64,000 nt of DNA from Methylobacterium nodulans ORS 2060 (GTDB lineage Bacteria > Pseudomonadota > Alphaproteobacteria > Rhizobiales > Beijerinckiaceae). Where the stretch lies: assembly GCF_000022085.1 (NCBI RefSeq), contig NC_011894.1, positions 3,065,501 through 3,129,500 of the forward strand, read 5' to 3'. Of the stretch, positions 41,939 to 52,423 are shown piece by piece. Below the pieces are notes generated by a model. The model was given only the letters and a program-made list of their open reading frames with translations, searched no databases and was not told the DNA's origin. The first letter of the stretch is position 1. The number at the start of each line of letters is the position of its first letter. The position numbers were made by a program, and so were the translations under genes.

Positions 41939-42931
41939 CTAATCGGTCGTGGCCTTTCCGGCCGCATCGATGAGGGCTGCGATAAGATGATCCGGGCTCG
42001 GTGTGGTCGGGCTCGGAGCAGTCGGCGGCTCCTTCCCAATCGCGAAAACCATCGCACCATTCGCGCCGAGCTTCACCGCCGATCTGAACGTCTCGATAGT
42101 TTCGGCCACGGAATAGACGTGCCCGCCCCAGGCTTCGGGCGGCGAAGTAAACCCTATGAGGATTGGTCCTTCGAAATGGCTGCGGTAGGCGGCGTAGGCT
42201 TCGAGTGGCCGATAGCTCGGCCCCGCGTCGTAGGCCATGATGCTGATGCCATCGAGCAGCACCCTCCGGCCGGCGTCGCGCAGCAGCGGCAGAAACGCGC
42301 CATAGGTTGGCCCCCCGGTCGGGCGCGCCTCGCGCCAAACACCTTCGCCATAGGCGCCGGTGTTCGTTGCCGTGAGCCAGACCGCAAGAGGGCGAGGAAG
42401 CGCGGTGCGCGCTGCCTCGACGACCTCACGGAGCAACGCGTCGCTGCCACAAGATATGTGTCCGGAGAGGCTCCGACAACTCGGCGCGGTGGGCTCGAAA
42501 TCGAGGTCGATCCCGTCTAGCCCGAAATCCTCGATAAAGCGGCGAATGGCCCCTGGATTGAACCGGCTCCAGTTCGCGTATTGCTCGCCACCGACAGAGA
42601 CGAGAACCTTGATGCCCGGGATTCGTGCCCTCAGTGCCTCAAGCGAAGCCTTGAGGACCGGCCCCGAATAGGGCACCTCAATACCTGTGCCCGCAAGATC
42701 GAGGTTTCCCGAATAGATTGCATCTGGCTTCATGAATGCGATGAGGACCTCGGTCACCCCGCTCGGTACCCCGGCCAACTTGTCATCCAGGCCGGAGATC
42801 GGTCCCGCCTCGGCCGACCACGTTGCGTAGTAGGTGGCGAGGTGAACCGGCTGCGGTCGGGGCGTCGCCGAAGCCGCCCCAGTGGTGATTGCCAGAGCAG
42901 CGAGGGCGGCGCGAACGGTAGCGAGCCTCAT
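41939..42931 (-). CDS. Secreted glycoside hydrolase family 18 protein
   Basis: A 330-residue exported enzyme with a signal peptide (residues 1-22, cleavage near ASA). The GH18 barrel is recognised by VLVSVGGEQYANWSRF (SxGG strand) and the intact catalytic motif DGIDLDFEP near residues 139-147, with later barrel strands GISIMAYDAG and ILIGFTSPPEAWG. The family cleaves beta-1,4-GlcNAc polymers through a substrate-assisted mechanism. Its start overlaps the stop of the export gene by 4 bp, so it belongs to the polysaccharide operon and may trim or release the polymer (inference). Confidence 0.88.
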   Translation of the reverse strand: MRLATVRAALAALAITTGAASATPRPQPVHLATYYATWSAEAGPISGLDDKLAGVPSGVTEVLIAFMKPDAIYSGNLDLAGTGIEVPYSGPVLKASLEALRARIPGIKVLVSVGGEQYANWSRFNPGAIRRFIEDFGLDGIDLDFEPTAPSCRSLSGHISCGSDALLREVVEAARTALPRPLAVWLTATNTGAYGEGVWREARPTGGPTYGAFLPLLRDAGRRVLLDGISIMAYDAGPSYRPLEAYAAYRSHFEGPILIGFTSPPEAWGGHVYSVAETIETFRSAVKLGANGAMVFAIGKEPPTAPSPTTPSPDHLIAALIDAAGKATTD

Positions 42932-44283
42932 TGCGTGGCCACCCGTGCGGCCTGGGAGGGCGAAATCTGCAGAACGTCGCCGGGCTCCAGGAGCGAGTCA
43001 GACTGTGCTGGCCGCCGCATCAGACCCCATTGGGTCCGACGGAGGATCGAGAAACTCATCTCTTTCCGGCCCGTCGTCTGACGCTCCAGGGTGCCTGGAA
43101 GCTGAGCCAGCGCCGTGCCGACGGCGACCCGTGTGAGTTCCTCCTCGTCGATTGCGCTCTGCAACTCGCGGATCTCGCGCTCCCGATCGACTTCAGCGTC
43201 GACGGTGATCCGAAGCTGCTCGTGCTGAAGATCCGAGATGCGGTGCTCCGTCTGCGCAATCACCGCCTTGGCATCCTGAAACCGCTCCTTGGCGTCGCCG
43301 AGTTCCATCAGGCTCGCGTAGTAGGTGATATCCGTCGTCGCGCCGCGTTCGCGAAGCTTGTTAATGAAGTCCATCCGCTGGTTGCGATCGCTGACATTTG
43401 ATTCGACCTGTGCCAGCTTGTTGCGCTGGATCGCCAGCTCGGTCTGGTAGGATTGGATGGCGGCTGCGATTGCGGTTTCCTGCTTCTTGCGCTTTGACCG
43501 CTCGACTTCGCGAAACGAGTTCGCCTCGCCGAGGCGCGCCTTGGCGGCCACCGGGCCGACCAAGTCCGACAGGCGCTTGGTCGCAGGCTCGGCTCCGTCG
43601 CGCTCAGTCACAAGAATTGCGAGCCGCGCGAGCGATCGGGTCAGCCGCTCGCTCGATTTGAGCAGGCGTTCTCTCTCGCGCGCGGTGTCAAGGAGGCGCC
43701 ATTGATCTTGCAGAGCCGTGTCGGCCGCTCCGGCCAGCGCCAAGACGTGCAGCACGCTCATCCCCGGGATGTGCTTGTATGGACCGGGCCGTGCGACGGG
43801 CCCCAGGACGTAGACCGGCTCCCGTTCAACGAGTCGGATGCCAACCCGCACCACGCCGTTCAGCTTGCCGCTCAATGCGGTCGAGAGGGCTTGATCGAGT
43901 TCCTGGAACGAGCTCCCGGCGACGGCGACCGAGCCAGTCAGGGGCATGTAGATGTTGCCGTCCTCCTGGACGATGTACTCGCCCGACAGGTCCGGTCGCT
44001 CGATGGCCGAGGCGACGATATCTCGCTGCTCCCCTCCCTCACGCGTGTCGGGCTGCAGTTGCTCGAAGACCGTGATTTTTAATTTGTCGCCGATTGCATA
44101 GGATGCCGAGCGATTGATTTCTGCACTCGACAAGCTGTCGACTTTAGCCGTCTGAGCAGGAGCCTGGGCATCGGTCAGATCCTCAGCCCGACCCACGGCG
44201 GCTGTGCCCAGCGTGATGGTGCAAAGCGCAGCCTGGACCATTTTCCGTGATGGATGGGCGAATCTCAGGTCGGTTGCTTTCAT
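42928..44283 (-). CDS. Polysaccharide export protein (Wza/ExoF-like periplasmic/outer-membrane component)
   Basis: A 451-residue protein with an N-terminal signal-like region, then the Poly_export block YAIGDKLKITVFEQ and SGEYIVQEDGNIYMPLTGSV, and an SLBB-type block VYVLGPVARPGPYKHIPGMS. A long coiled coil spans about residues 225-395, and the C-terminus has SLLEPGDVLQIS. This order fits ExoF-type export proteins in rhizobial exopolysaccharide loci. AGGGGAG precedes the ATG at 44283, preferred over the start 63 bp upstream. It starts 34 bp after the synthase fusion and overlaps the GH18 gene. Confidence 0.85.
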   Translation of the reverse strand: MKATDLRFAHPSRKMVQAALCTITLGTAAVGRAEDLTDAQAPAQTAKVDSLSSAEINRSASYAIGDKLKITVFEQLQPDTREGGEQRDIVASAIERPDLSGEYIVQEDGNIYMPLTGSVAVAGSSFQELDQALSTALSGKLNGVVRVGIRLVEREPVYVLGPVARPGPYKHIPGMSVLHVLALAGAADTALQDQWRLLDTARERERLLKSSERLTRSLARLAILVTERDGAEPATKRLSDLVGPVAAKARLGEANSFREVERSKRKKQETAIAAAIQSYQTELAIQRNKLAQVESNVSDRNQRMDFINKLRERGATTDITYYASLMELGDAKERFQDAKAVIAQTEHRISDLQHEQLRITVDAEVDREREIRELQSAIDEEELTRVAVGTALAQLPGTLERQTTGRKEMSFSILRRTQWGLMRRPAQSDSLLEPGDVLQISPSQAARVATQ

Positions 44284-44317
44284 CTCCCCTTTTCCTTCTG
44301 CAGCGTTGTTACCAAGT

Positions 44318-47300
44318 TCAAGCCGACGCGACCGGTAGATCGACACTTCCGGTACGGACGAGTTTGCCCCAGCCCACGAAAGTTCCTCTGAGTGCGGTCA
44401 GCAATGTTCGAATGGCCGTGATGTAGAGCAGCTGGCGGTAGCAGAACCGCTGAAGAACAAGCAGCGGCAGCAGGCGCCACTCCGGCGACTTGCCATGCAG
44501 AAGCAACGCCGCACAGCCTGCGAGAAAATCGAAGACTTGGAAGACGAGCCAATAGGCCATCAGCAGTTCAAGCGTCCCGTAGCCCTCACTTCTCGAGCCG
44601 ATGAGTGTAATATCGACAACGCTAGAGACGACCGAGAAGATAAGAATCAAATCCATCAGGGGCGCCAGCAACGTAAATAGGAACTGAAACAGCAGAACGT
44701 TAGGGATCAGGATTAGAGAAATACCCCGCGGTCTCCTTAAGCTCGCCGGGGCGTGCTTGTAAGCGACCTGCAGCGTGCCGAACATCCAGCGAAAGCGCTG
44801 CTTGAGGAAGGCGCGGAGGCGCTCGGGCGCCTCCGTGAGTGCGCGGGCGCGCGGCTCGCACACGACTTTCCAGCCCGCGAGTTCGAGCGAGATCGTCAAA
44901 TCGGCATCTTCCGCAAGCGTGTCTGACGAGTAGCCTCCGACAGCCATCAGAGCCTCGCGCCGCCACGCGCCGATCGCGCCGGGAACGACGCCGATGGCGT
45001 TGATGAGCTGGAAGGCCCTGCGGTCCAGGTTCTGGCTCATCGTGTATTCGAGGGCCTGGAAACGGGCGATGAGCGTCTTCCGATTGCCGACAGAGACGGT
45101 TCCGGCGACGGCGCCGATTTTCGGATCAGCGAAATGGCGCGCCAGATGCTCAATTGCATCGGGCAGGAGCACTGTATCGCCGTCGATGGCGACGATAATC
45201 TCAGTCGATGTTTTCTGAAGACCGTAATTGAGAGCAGCAGCCTTGCCGCCATTCGCCTTCGTGTAGATCTGCACCGCAGCTGTATTCGGGAAAGCTGTTC
45301 GAACAACCGCAGCCGTGTTGTCCGTCGAACCATCGTCGATAACGATGATCTCGATCTGCTCTGCTATGGTCGACGCAAGCAGAGTCTGGATCGTCTTGAG
45401 GATCACAATCTCCTCGTTGTATGCCGGCACCAGGACAGCAATTCCCCGCGGTCGCCATCCCTCCGGTGGGTCTCGACGGCTGCCTCTCAGGCCATGCGCG
45501 GTCGCGCCGATGATGATCAGCGTCAGGCGAAAGATCGCGAGCACGGTGGTCGTGATGGCGACGGCCGGAATGGCATCGCAGAGCCAGGACACCGTCTGGG
45601 ATCCGATGCGCCAGAATTCCGTGTTGAAGGCCTCGATGAGGCTCGGCGCCCGCGTCGGCGGCATGACCGCGTCGCGCGCCCTGCCGACGAGTTCGTGTGT
45701 CGTGACGAACTGAAAGCCCCTGGCCTGAAGCTGATCAATGATGTCCGGTAGGGCGTCGATGGTCAGTTGCCGGTTTCCACCAGCATCGTGCATCAGCACG
45801 ATCTGACCCTGCCCGTTCGCAACCTTGCTCACAACCCGGTCGACGACGTTGGCCTTCTTGACGCCGAAGGCGGCTGCAGCCCAGTCGAAGGAATCCGTGT
45901 CGAGCGCTCCAATCTGGTACCCGAGCTCGGTGGCGACCTCGACAAGCTGCGGCGAGAAGTCGAGGAAGGAGAGGCTCCTGAAAGCTTCCGGTGGCCTAAA
46001 CAGGGTGGTTCGGACCCCCGTTTGCGCCTCGATGATCCGCTGAGCCATGTTCAGCTCGACGGCGATCCGTTCCCGCCCGCTGCTCTCCATGAGGCGCGCG
46101 TGCGAGAAGGTGTGATTCCCGATGTCGTGCCCCTCATCGTAGATCCTCTTGAGCAGCCCGGGCGACTGCACGGCATTGCGGCCGATGATATAGAACGTCG
46201 CCTTCGCTCCCTTTTCGCGTAAGATATCCAAGATCTTCGCGGTGTAATTGGGATCCGGTCCATCGTCGAACGTCAGCGCGACAAGGTTTTTTGCAACCGG
46301 AAACCACGTGGTTGCTTGGGCCTGAACCGGTGCCACCGTGACGGACTGTCCGGTGATGAGGCCAAGCCTGTCATTGTAGGCGAGGATTCGCTTGCCCGGT
46401 CCTCCCGGGGTCGCCGAAACGAGTGCCGCCTTGAGGCTCGCGAAAAAGTCGCCCCCCGGCTGCAAGGTTGCGAGCGACTTCAGCGCGTGAGCGTCGGGAA
46501 GCTTGGTCGGCGCCCACATAGACCAGATGCCCGCATCCTCGTAGCCGAGGCCGAAGAGGGCTATTCCGGCCGGCTTGTAGGCCAAAACCGCTCGGAGCTG
46601 ATTGAAGCAGGTGACGCCGTCGAGCAGCCAGACCTCGTGCGGCTGCCCATTTGCATCGCGATACCGCAACGTTGCGTTGAGCGAGCGTTGATCGAACTTG
46701 AGCGGCGTGCCAGCATTCTGCATAAGCGTCCAGGCCGCGGGTACGGAGATCTGCTTCATCCGACCAAATCGATCCCAATCGATTCCAAACGAACCGATAC
46801 TGACGATGATCTTGCTTGCATCGGCCCGGGCGAAGAGAGCCGCTAGCTGCGACTCGATCCATGCTTGGGGGACGATCGGGGTTGGCCGACCGTACTGGGT
46901 ATTGTCATGGGTCGTCACGAGGACATAGTCCGACGCTTTGCTGAGTTCACTGATGCGGGGGGCACCGTCGGTGAGGCTCGTCATCACGATCAGCTTGCGT
47001 TGCTGCTCGCCGAGCCTGCGCCTCAGCTCACGGACGAAATTGATGATGATTCGCTCGTTAGAGGGGGTGGCATTTGGGACCTGTAAGGTAATCCCGGGCA
47101 ATTCGTTCCGCTCCAAATAAGAAATTATCTCAGCGATGCTCTTTTCTCTTGCAGAATTCATCGCAAATACAAGGTTCGTTTGATGAGTGGTCAGGCCACT
47201 GTTGATCAGAGGATAAATTTGCAGCCGAGGTGCGTTCGCTTTCAGCCACCGGGAAATGCCGACGCTGTTATCATCGACCTGGATGTGGATCCGTCCCTCC

Positions 47301-47713
47301 TGCTGCCTCAGCTCAAGCCAGTCCGGAATGATCCCGTCGAGCTCGGCGGCATGCTGTTTGAGGGAGGCGAGCGCATAGTCGTTGCTCGCGAGGTACGCGA
47401 AGCGCAAGGCTTGCGCCGCGGTAGGCGGAACCTGCCGGTTCGAGGTCGGATTGACAGGCTCTGTCGCCGTAACCCGGTCGGCTCGGATGCCGGTGTCTGA
47501 ATTTATAGCCTTGGGCCTTGATTTCTCAGAAGCGGGCAGATTGGGAGCAACCAGCATTCCGTAGATCAGGCTGGCGAGTCCGAACACCGCGAGGAACGAG
47601 ATAAGCAGCAGCGCCGCATTCGTGAAGCGAGCGCGTCGGCCGCTTGCACCGTAGAAGACTGGACGTGCGTTCGGCCTCATACACATTCTCGTTGTTTCAT
47701 CAGTTCTGAACAA
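44318..47713 (-). CDS. GH18-like / NodB deacetylase / GT2 synthase fusion protein
   Basis: A 1131-residue protein. One membrane span near residues 35-60 precedes a GH18-like domain (about 110-440) whose catalytic DxxDxDxE strand reads ELPGITLQVPN, lacking the acid residues. It is followed by a NodB polysaccharide deacetylase (about 475-690) with LTFDDGPDPNY and the zinc-type IGNHTFSHARL. After a second span region comes a family 2 glycosyltransferase (about 760-990) with VPAYNEE, DGDT, EDAD and QRFRW, then several C-terminal spans. It should polymerise a beta-linked hexosamine and deacetylate it outside the membrane. The start may instead be the ATG at 47686. Confidence 0.9.
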   Translation of the reverse strand: MFRTDETTRMCMRPNARPVFYGASGRRARFTNAALLLISFLAVFGLASLIYGMLVAPNLPASEKSRPKAINSDTGIRADRVTATEPVNPTSNRQVPPTAAQALRFAYLASNDYALASLKQHAAELDGIIPDWLELRQQEGRIHIQVDDNSVGISRWLKANAPRLQIYPLINSGLTTHQTNLVFAMNSAREKSIAEIISYLERNELPGITLQVPNATPSNERIIINFVRELRRRLGEQQRKLIVMTSLTDGAPRISELSKASDYVLVTTHDNTQYGRPTPIVPQAWIESQLAALFARADASKIIVSIGSFGIDWDRFGRMKQISVPAAWTLMQNAGTPLKFDQRSLNATLRYRDANGQPHEVWLLDGVTCFNQLRAVLAYKPAGIALFGLGYEDAGIWSMWAPTKLPDAHALKSLATLQPGGDFFASLKAALVSATPGGPGKRILAYNDRLGLITGQSVTVAPVQAQATTWFPVAKNLVALTFDDGPDPNYTAKILDILREKGAKATFYIIGRNAVQSPGLLKRIYDEGHDIGNHTFSHARLMESSGRERIAVELNMAQRIIEAQTGVRTTLFRPPEAFRSLSFLDFSPQLVEVATELGYQIGALDTDSFDWAAAAFGVKKANVVDRVVSKVANGQGQIVLMHDAGGNRQLTIDALPDIIDQLQARGFQFVTTHELVGRARDAVMPPTRAPSLIEAFNTEFWRIGSQTVSWLCDAIPAVAITTTVLAIFRLTLIIIGATAHGLRGSRRDPPEGWRPRGIAVLVPAYNEEIVILKTIQTLLASTIAEQIEIIVIDDGSTDNTAAVVRTAFPNTAAVQIYTKANGGKAAALNYGLQKTSTEIIVAIDGDTVLLPDAIEHLARHFADPKIGAVAGTVSVGNRKTLIARFQALEYTMSQNLDRRAFQLINAIGVVPGAIGAWRREALMAVGGYSSDTLAEDADLTISLELAGWKVVCEPRARALTEAPERLRAFLKQRFRWMFGTLQVAYKHAPASLRRPRGISLILIPNVLLFQFLFTLLAPLMDLILIFSVVSSVVDITLIGSRSEGYGTLELLMAYWLVFQVFDFLAGCAALLLHGKSPEWRLLPLLVLQRFCYRQLLYITAIRTLLTALRGTFVGWGKLVRTGSVDLPVASA

Positions 47714-48367
47714 TGTGCTCTGGTGTGCGTTCTTTCAGAACGACTATTAAGACGGGCCACACCAGAGACCAATCCGCAAGACATCTCAAGATCTCTCAAG
47801 ACCTGACTGCCAGGGATTTTGGTGTATGGGATTGTGCAGAATTGCTATTTTGGGCTAGTGGTAGAGCGCCTGAAACCGGATTTTGGAAGCTTGTTGCCTG
47901 ACAAACAAAAGCTGCTATCAGTCTGGCGAGGCCAGTAGTTTCACTCTTGAGGCAATTTCCGACGCAGCAACGACCGCCTGATCGGTTGCTGTCCGCGAGG
48001 GCCTCAGCCATCCGTATGCCCGTAGCTTTGTCTCGCAACGCTTCTGAGCCGACGACGAGACCGTCGTGCATGCCTGTTGCACGGCCTGGAATGCGCTCAC
48101 GGCGGAGCCGGGGCGCATCCAGTCACTCTGCAACTACCCCTGGATCGCACCTGTCAGTGTCTAGGCGCGTCAGTATTATGCTCTAGGCGAGTTGGTATTA
48201 TGCTCAAAATGTCTCGATCAAAATGTCTCTAATTTTGATGTTGACCGTGATTCGGCGTGCAGTTCAGGGTTTGGGATGCTTTCCTTGACTCTGCCGCAAA
48301 TCCAGTGTCGGGAATTTGCTGGCAACGTCTTCTCGCCAAGTCCGTCACCGTGGAGTGAGGTATCAGC
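47714..48367. other. Intergenic stretch with tandem short direct repeats
   Basis: About 650 bp separating the polysaccharide operon from the glmM fragment. The first 150 bp are A/T-rich and probably hold the operon's promoter. Between 48174 and 48229 two short direct repeats occur: TATTATGCTC twice at 22-bp spacing and TCAAAATGTCTC twice at 14-bp spacing. A possible minus-strand ORF (47918-48133) was not convincing. Confidence 0.4.
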
Positions 48368-49109
48368 ATGCGCAAGTACTTCGGAACCGACGGCATCCGG
48401 GGCCGGGCGAACGGCGTCATCACCCCGGAACTCGCCCTCAAGGTCGGACAGGCGGCCGGCCTGCTGTTCCAGCGCGGCGAGTACCGCCACCGGGTGGTGA
48501 TCGGCAAGGACACCCGGCTGTCGGGCTACATGATCGAGACCGCCCTCGTCGCCGGCTTCACCTCGGTGGGCATGGACGTGCTGCTGCTCGGGCCGATGCC
48601 GACCCCCGCCGTCGCCATGCTCACGCGCTCCATGCGCGCCGATCTCGGCGTGATGATCTCCGCCTCCCACAACCCGTACGAGGATAACGGCATCAAGCTG
48701 TTCGGGCCGGACGGCTTCAAGCTCAGCGACGAGGTCGAGCACGAGATCGAGCGCCTGATCGATTCCGATCTCCAGAAGCGGCTGTCGGCATCCGCCGATC
48801 TCGGGCGCGCCAAGCGCATCGAGAGCGTGCATGCCCGCTACATCGAGTTCGCCAAGCGGACGCTGCACGCGGGACGAGATGGTGGACGCGACGCCCACGG
48901 GCGCCGTCCTCAACATCAACCTGGGCAAAGGTCCGTTGTCCATGCTCGCGCGCGAGCTGAAGCAGCGCGGCATCCCGTTCGTGTTCATCACGGGCTACGA
49001 CGAGGTGGTGATCCCACCCGAGTTCGATGCGGTGGGTCGACTCCGGAAGCCGGTCGAGTTCAGGCAGATCGTGGGCTCGCTCGCTAAGACGCTCGGCGTC
49101 ACGGCGTAG
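48368..49109 (+). pseudogene. glmM: Chimera: 5' half of glmM fused to the end of a response-regulator receiver
   Basis: The first 168 codons encode phosphoglucosamine mutase: [20 protein letters not shown], the phosphoserine loop [20 protein letters not shown] and [12 protein letters not shown]. The homology stops near 48868 (AKRTLH). In a different frame the sequence then reads [34 protein letters not shown] and [19 protein letters not shown], the last two-thirds of a CheY-like receiver with its Thr and Lys. The metal-binding and C-terminal domains of GlmM are absent. The literal ORF continues out of frame to 49087. Confidence 0.8.
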
Positions 49110-49513
49110 CCGGCAAGCGGACGCCCCGAAGGTCCGAGACGGGTCGACATCGGACTGCTCGACACGTTCCACCCAATAGAAAAGCCCGCCGCGACAGGAC
49201 CAAGCGGACTGGAGGCTCGATCAGGCGTGATCAATCGAGCACAGCATAACTCTTCGAATCGATGTGCGCGTGTCAGTCCCTCCCAGGGCGCACGATTAGC
49301 ATCGGCGATAATTGCGGCAAACTATCTCATGTAAATGAATGGTGCGTTCGGTCTTTCCGATCCTATGCAGCCGAGAGCGGCACACAGGACGGCGGCGCTA
49401 GCAGGGTGCTAAAGGTGAGTGGTACCGCATCCTATAGAATTAACGGTTTGGGAGAGCACGTTAACTACAATCGCGGCCGCGCATGGATCGTGTCGCGTCA
49501 TTCGAGATAGCCA
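49110..49513. other. Intergenic stretch with terminator-like repeat remnant
   Basis: About 400 bp. Around 49178-49215 the minus strand carries GTCCTGTCGCGGCGGGC followed by TTTTCT, a degenerate version of the terminator arm in repeat copy B. The rest shows no gene; the promoter of the kinase at 49514 should lie toward its end. Confidence 0.4.
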
Positions 49514-52423
49514 ATGCTGTTCGTGCCCAACCGTCTTCGCTCCGGTTACCCCCTGCGCAATTCAGCCGGCGTGACGTTACTCGTCGCCTTGCTCCTGGTG
49601 CTCATCGGCGTCTGGCAGATTATGCGCTCGCGCGAGGCTGCCCTCGCGGATGCGCGCAAGGATGCGCGCAATCTCAGCCGGTCGCTTGCCCAGCACGCCG
49701 AGCGCACGATCGAGGCCGTCGACCTGATCCTCTCCGGCACGACCGAGTGGATCGAGCACAACCCCGATCGGACGACCGTGAAAGGCTTTCTCGTCCGCTG
49801 CACAGGGACCATCGCGCAGGTGAGCGTGATCGCCATCACTGATGCCAACGGCCTGTGGGTCGTCGACACGCTTGCGCCGCACCCGCCCATCAGCAGTGCC
49901 GACCGGCCCTACTTCGCCTGGCATCGGGACCATTCGGAAGACAGCGCCGTGGTCATCGGCGCACCAATGCGCAGCCATTACGAGCAAAGGTCAGTTCTCC
50001 CCCTTTCGCGCCGGCTGAACAATCCAGATGGGTCGTTCGCCGGTGTTGTCATGGCCGCGCTCGAACCGGACTACTTCGCGCAGTTCTACGCTACGCTCGG
50101 CCTGGGCGAGCGAGGTAGCATTGGGCTGTGGAGCACGGAGGGGCAGCTTCTCTCACGACAGCCGGCGGCGCCGATCGAGAGCCAAAGCAAGGACTACTCC
50201 GCCACGCCTCTCTTCCAAAACCTGCACCAAGCCTCGTCCGGCGTCTACGATGAGCCAGCGGCCGTGGATGGGGTCGAACGCATCGTCGCCTACGAGCGGC
50301 TGGTGAAGTACCCCGCGCTGACGGTCTCGGCTGCGATCGCAAGGGATGACGCACTCGCGCCCTGGCGCCGGGAGGCTGTGATCCAGGCCGGCGCGATCAG
50401 CACGGTGGCGCTCGCTCTCGTCGGGCTTGGCGTCGGTCTCGGGCGGCGGGACCGGCGCGTGCGGGCGGCCGAAGCCGAGGCGCGCGCGAGCGCGGATCTG
50501 CTCGCCGTGACGCTGGAGAACATGGATCAGGGCCTGATGATGGTTGATGCCGACGATCGGGTTCAGGTCTGCAATCGGCGCGCCTTGGAACTCCTGGACC
50601 TGCCTGCGGCGTTCATGGCGCAAAAACCTACCTTCACCGCGGTGCGCAATTACCAGCTTGCGCAGAACGAGTTCGTACGGTCCGACGATGCCTTCCGCGC
50701 CTGGGTGGCCAGGGCGGGTCTTGAGCCGAAGGAGCACACCTACGAGCGCGAGCGTCCGAACGGCACCGTTCTGGAGATCCGGACCGTGCCGCTTGCGGGA
50801 GGCGGTGCGGTGCGTACCTATACCGACATCACCGCCCGGCATGGCGCGGAGCAGGCCCGGCGCGAGAGCGAGGCGCGCTACAGGCTTCTCGCCGACAACG
50901 TCTCCGACCTTATCGTCCTTGGCCATGCCGACGGCCGTCGCTCCTACATCTCACCCGCGGTGCACGCCATGCTCGGCTACACGGTCGAGGAGGCGCACCG
51001 GATCGGTATGCGCGAGTGGCTGCACCCGGAGGACTTGGGCCGGGTGTTCGCCACAACGACGAGCCTCTCCCCGGAGAGGCCAACCGCCTCCGTCGTTTAC
51101 CGCCTCAGGCACAAGGCGGGGCATTACGTCTGGGCTGAGGCCGTATTCCAACGGGTCGAGGACGCCGGCGAGGTCACCATCATCACCGCGATTCGCGACG
51201 TCACCGAGCGGGTCCGGCAGGAACGCCGCTTGGAGCAGGCCAAGGTGGCGGCAGAGGCCGGCGCTCGGGTCAAGGCCGAGTTCCTGGCCAACATGAGCCA
51301 CGAACTCAGGACGCCGCTCACCGGCATGCTTGGCGTGCACGACCTCCTGGCCGGTGACACCTCGCTTTCGGCGGCCCAACGGCATCTGATCGGGTTGGCG
51401 CAGGAGGCCGGGCGTTCGCTGCTCGCCATCGTCAACGACATCCTGGATTTCTCCAAGATCGAAGCCGGGCAGATGGCCATCGAACGCGTGCCATTCTCCC
51501 TGCGCGCGCTCGTTGAGAGCTGCCGGGAGTTGGTCGCGGAGAGCGCCAAGGGCAAGCCGCTCCGGCTCGTCGCGGAGATCGAAGGCGACGTGCCTGATTG
51601 GTATGTCGGCGACCCGACACGTTTGCGCCAGATCCTCCTCAACCTCGCCAGCAACGCCGTGAAGTTCACTCCACAGGGTGAGATCGCCTTGCGCGTTCGC
51701 TCCGCGGCGGGCACAGGGCGTGTGCGGGTCGAGGTCACGGACACGGGCATCGGCATCCCCGCCGACAAGCTGCCCCTCCTGTTCGAGCGGTTCAGTCAAG
51801 CCGACACCTCGACCACGCGTCAGTACGGCGGCACGGGCTTGGGTCTCGTGATCTGCAAGCGCCTCGTAGAACTCATGGGGGGCGCGATCGGTGTCGAGAG
51901 CATACCTGGGCAGGGCTCGACCTTCTGGTTCGAGCTGCCGCTGGCTTCGGCAGGGGCTGATCGGCGGGGCGAGACCGCGTCGCAAGCCCTCACTGCTGGC
52001 CCTGTTGCCCAGGCATACCGCATCCTCGTCGCCGAGGACAACGAGATCAACCAGGAGATCATTCGCATCGTGCTGAGCCGCCGCGGGCACGACGTGGTGC
52101 TCGTCAGCGACGGGGCGCAGGCCATTGAAGCGGTCAAGGCAGGGCCGGCTTTCGACATCGTGCTCATGGACGTGCAGATGCCGGTGCTCGACGGGATCAG
52201 TGCGACTGCTGCGGTGCGGACGTGGGAGCGTGCGCAGGGCCGCCGTCCCACGCCGATCGTGGCGCTCACGGCGAATGCCATGGACGCGGATGTGGAGCGG
52301 TGCCGGGCAGGTGGCATGGACGCTCACGTCGGGAAACCGATCAACTGGACGGAATTGTTCGGAGTCGTCGAGCGGCTGTGTTCGGCTCTGGCCGGAAACG
52401 CTGAAGGGCGAGGCCGGAGGTGA
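49514..52423 (+). CDS. Hybrid sensor histidine kinase (dCache-PAS-PAS-HisKA-HATPase-REC)
   Basis: A 969-residue membrane kinase. It has an N-terminal span (residues 18-37), a periplasmic double-Cache-type sensor up to a second span near 293-315, and a PAS domain starting [21 protein letters not shown] second PAS domain follows, containing [15 protein letters not shown]. The HisKA box [16 protein letters not shown] has its His near residue 595. The ATPase has N and G boxes ([25 protein letters not shown]). The C-terminal receiver has its phospho-Asp in [14 protein letters not shown] near residue 885. There is no partner regulator directly adjacent, as is common for hybrid kinases. Confidence 0.93.
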   Translation: MLFVPNRLRSGYPLRNSAGVTLLVALLLVLIGVWQIMRSREAALADARKDARNLSRSLAQHAERTIEAVDLILSGTTEWIEHNPDRTTVKGFLVRCTGTIAQVSVIAITDANGLWVVDTLAPHPPISSADRPYFAWHRDHSEDSAVVIGAPMRSHYEQRSVLPLSRRLNNPDGSFAGVVMAALEPDYFAQFYATLGLGERGSIGLWSTEGQLLSRQPAAPIESQSKDYSATPLFQNLHQASSGVYDEPAAVDGVERIVAYERLVKYPALTVSAAIARDDALAPWRREAVIQAGAISTVALALVGLGVGLGRRDRRVRAAEAEARASADLLAVTLENMDQGLMMVDADDRVQVCNRRALELLDLPAAFMAQKPTFTAVRNYQLAQNEFVRSDDAFRAWVARAGLEPKEHTYERERPNGTVLEIRTVPLAGGGAVRTYTDITARHGAEQARRESEARYRLLADNVSDLIVLGHADGRRSYISPAVHAMLGYTVEEAHRIGMREWLHPEDLGRVFATTTSLSPERPTASVVYRLRHKAGHYVWAEAVFQRVEDAGEVTIITAIRDVTERVRQERRLEQAKVAAEAGARVKAEFLANMSHELRTPLTGMLGVHDLLAGDTSLSAAQRHLIGLAQEAGRSLLAIVNDILDFSKIEAGQMAIERVPFSLRALVESCRELVAESAKGKPLRLVAEIEGDVPDWYVGDPTRLRQILLNLASNAVKFTPQGEIALRVRSAAGTGRVRVEVTDTGIGIPADKLPLLFERFSQADTSTTRQYGGTGLGLVICKRLVELMGGAIGVESIPGQGSTFWFELPLASAGADRRGETASQALTAGPVAQAYRILVAEDNEINQEIIRIVLSRRGHDVVLVSDGAQAIEAVKAGPAFDIVLMDVQMPVLDGISATAAVRTWERAQGRRPTPIVALTANAMDADVERCRAGGMDAHVGKPINWTELFGVVERLCSALAGNAEGRGRR

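Noticed and set aside
47918..48133. 71-aa minus-strand ORF in the gap before the glmM fragment
   Set aside because: No ribosome binding site, no recognisable motif and a competing frame of similar length on the same strand.
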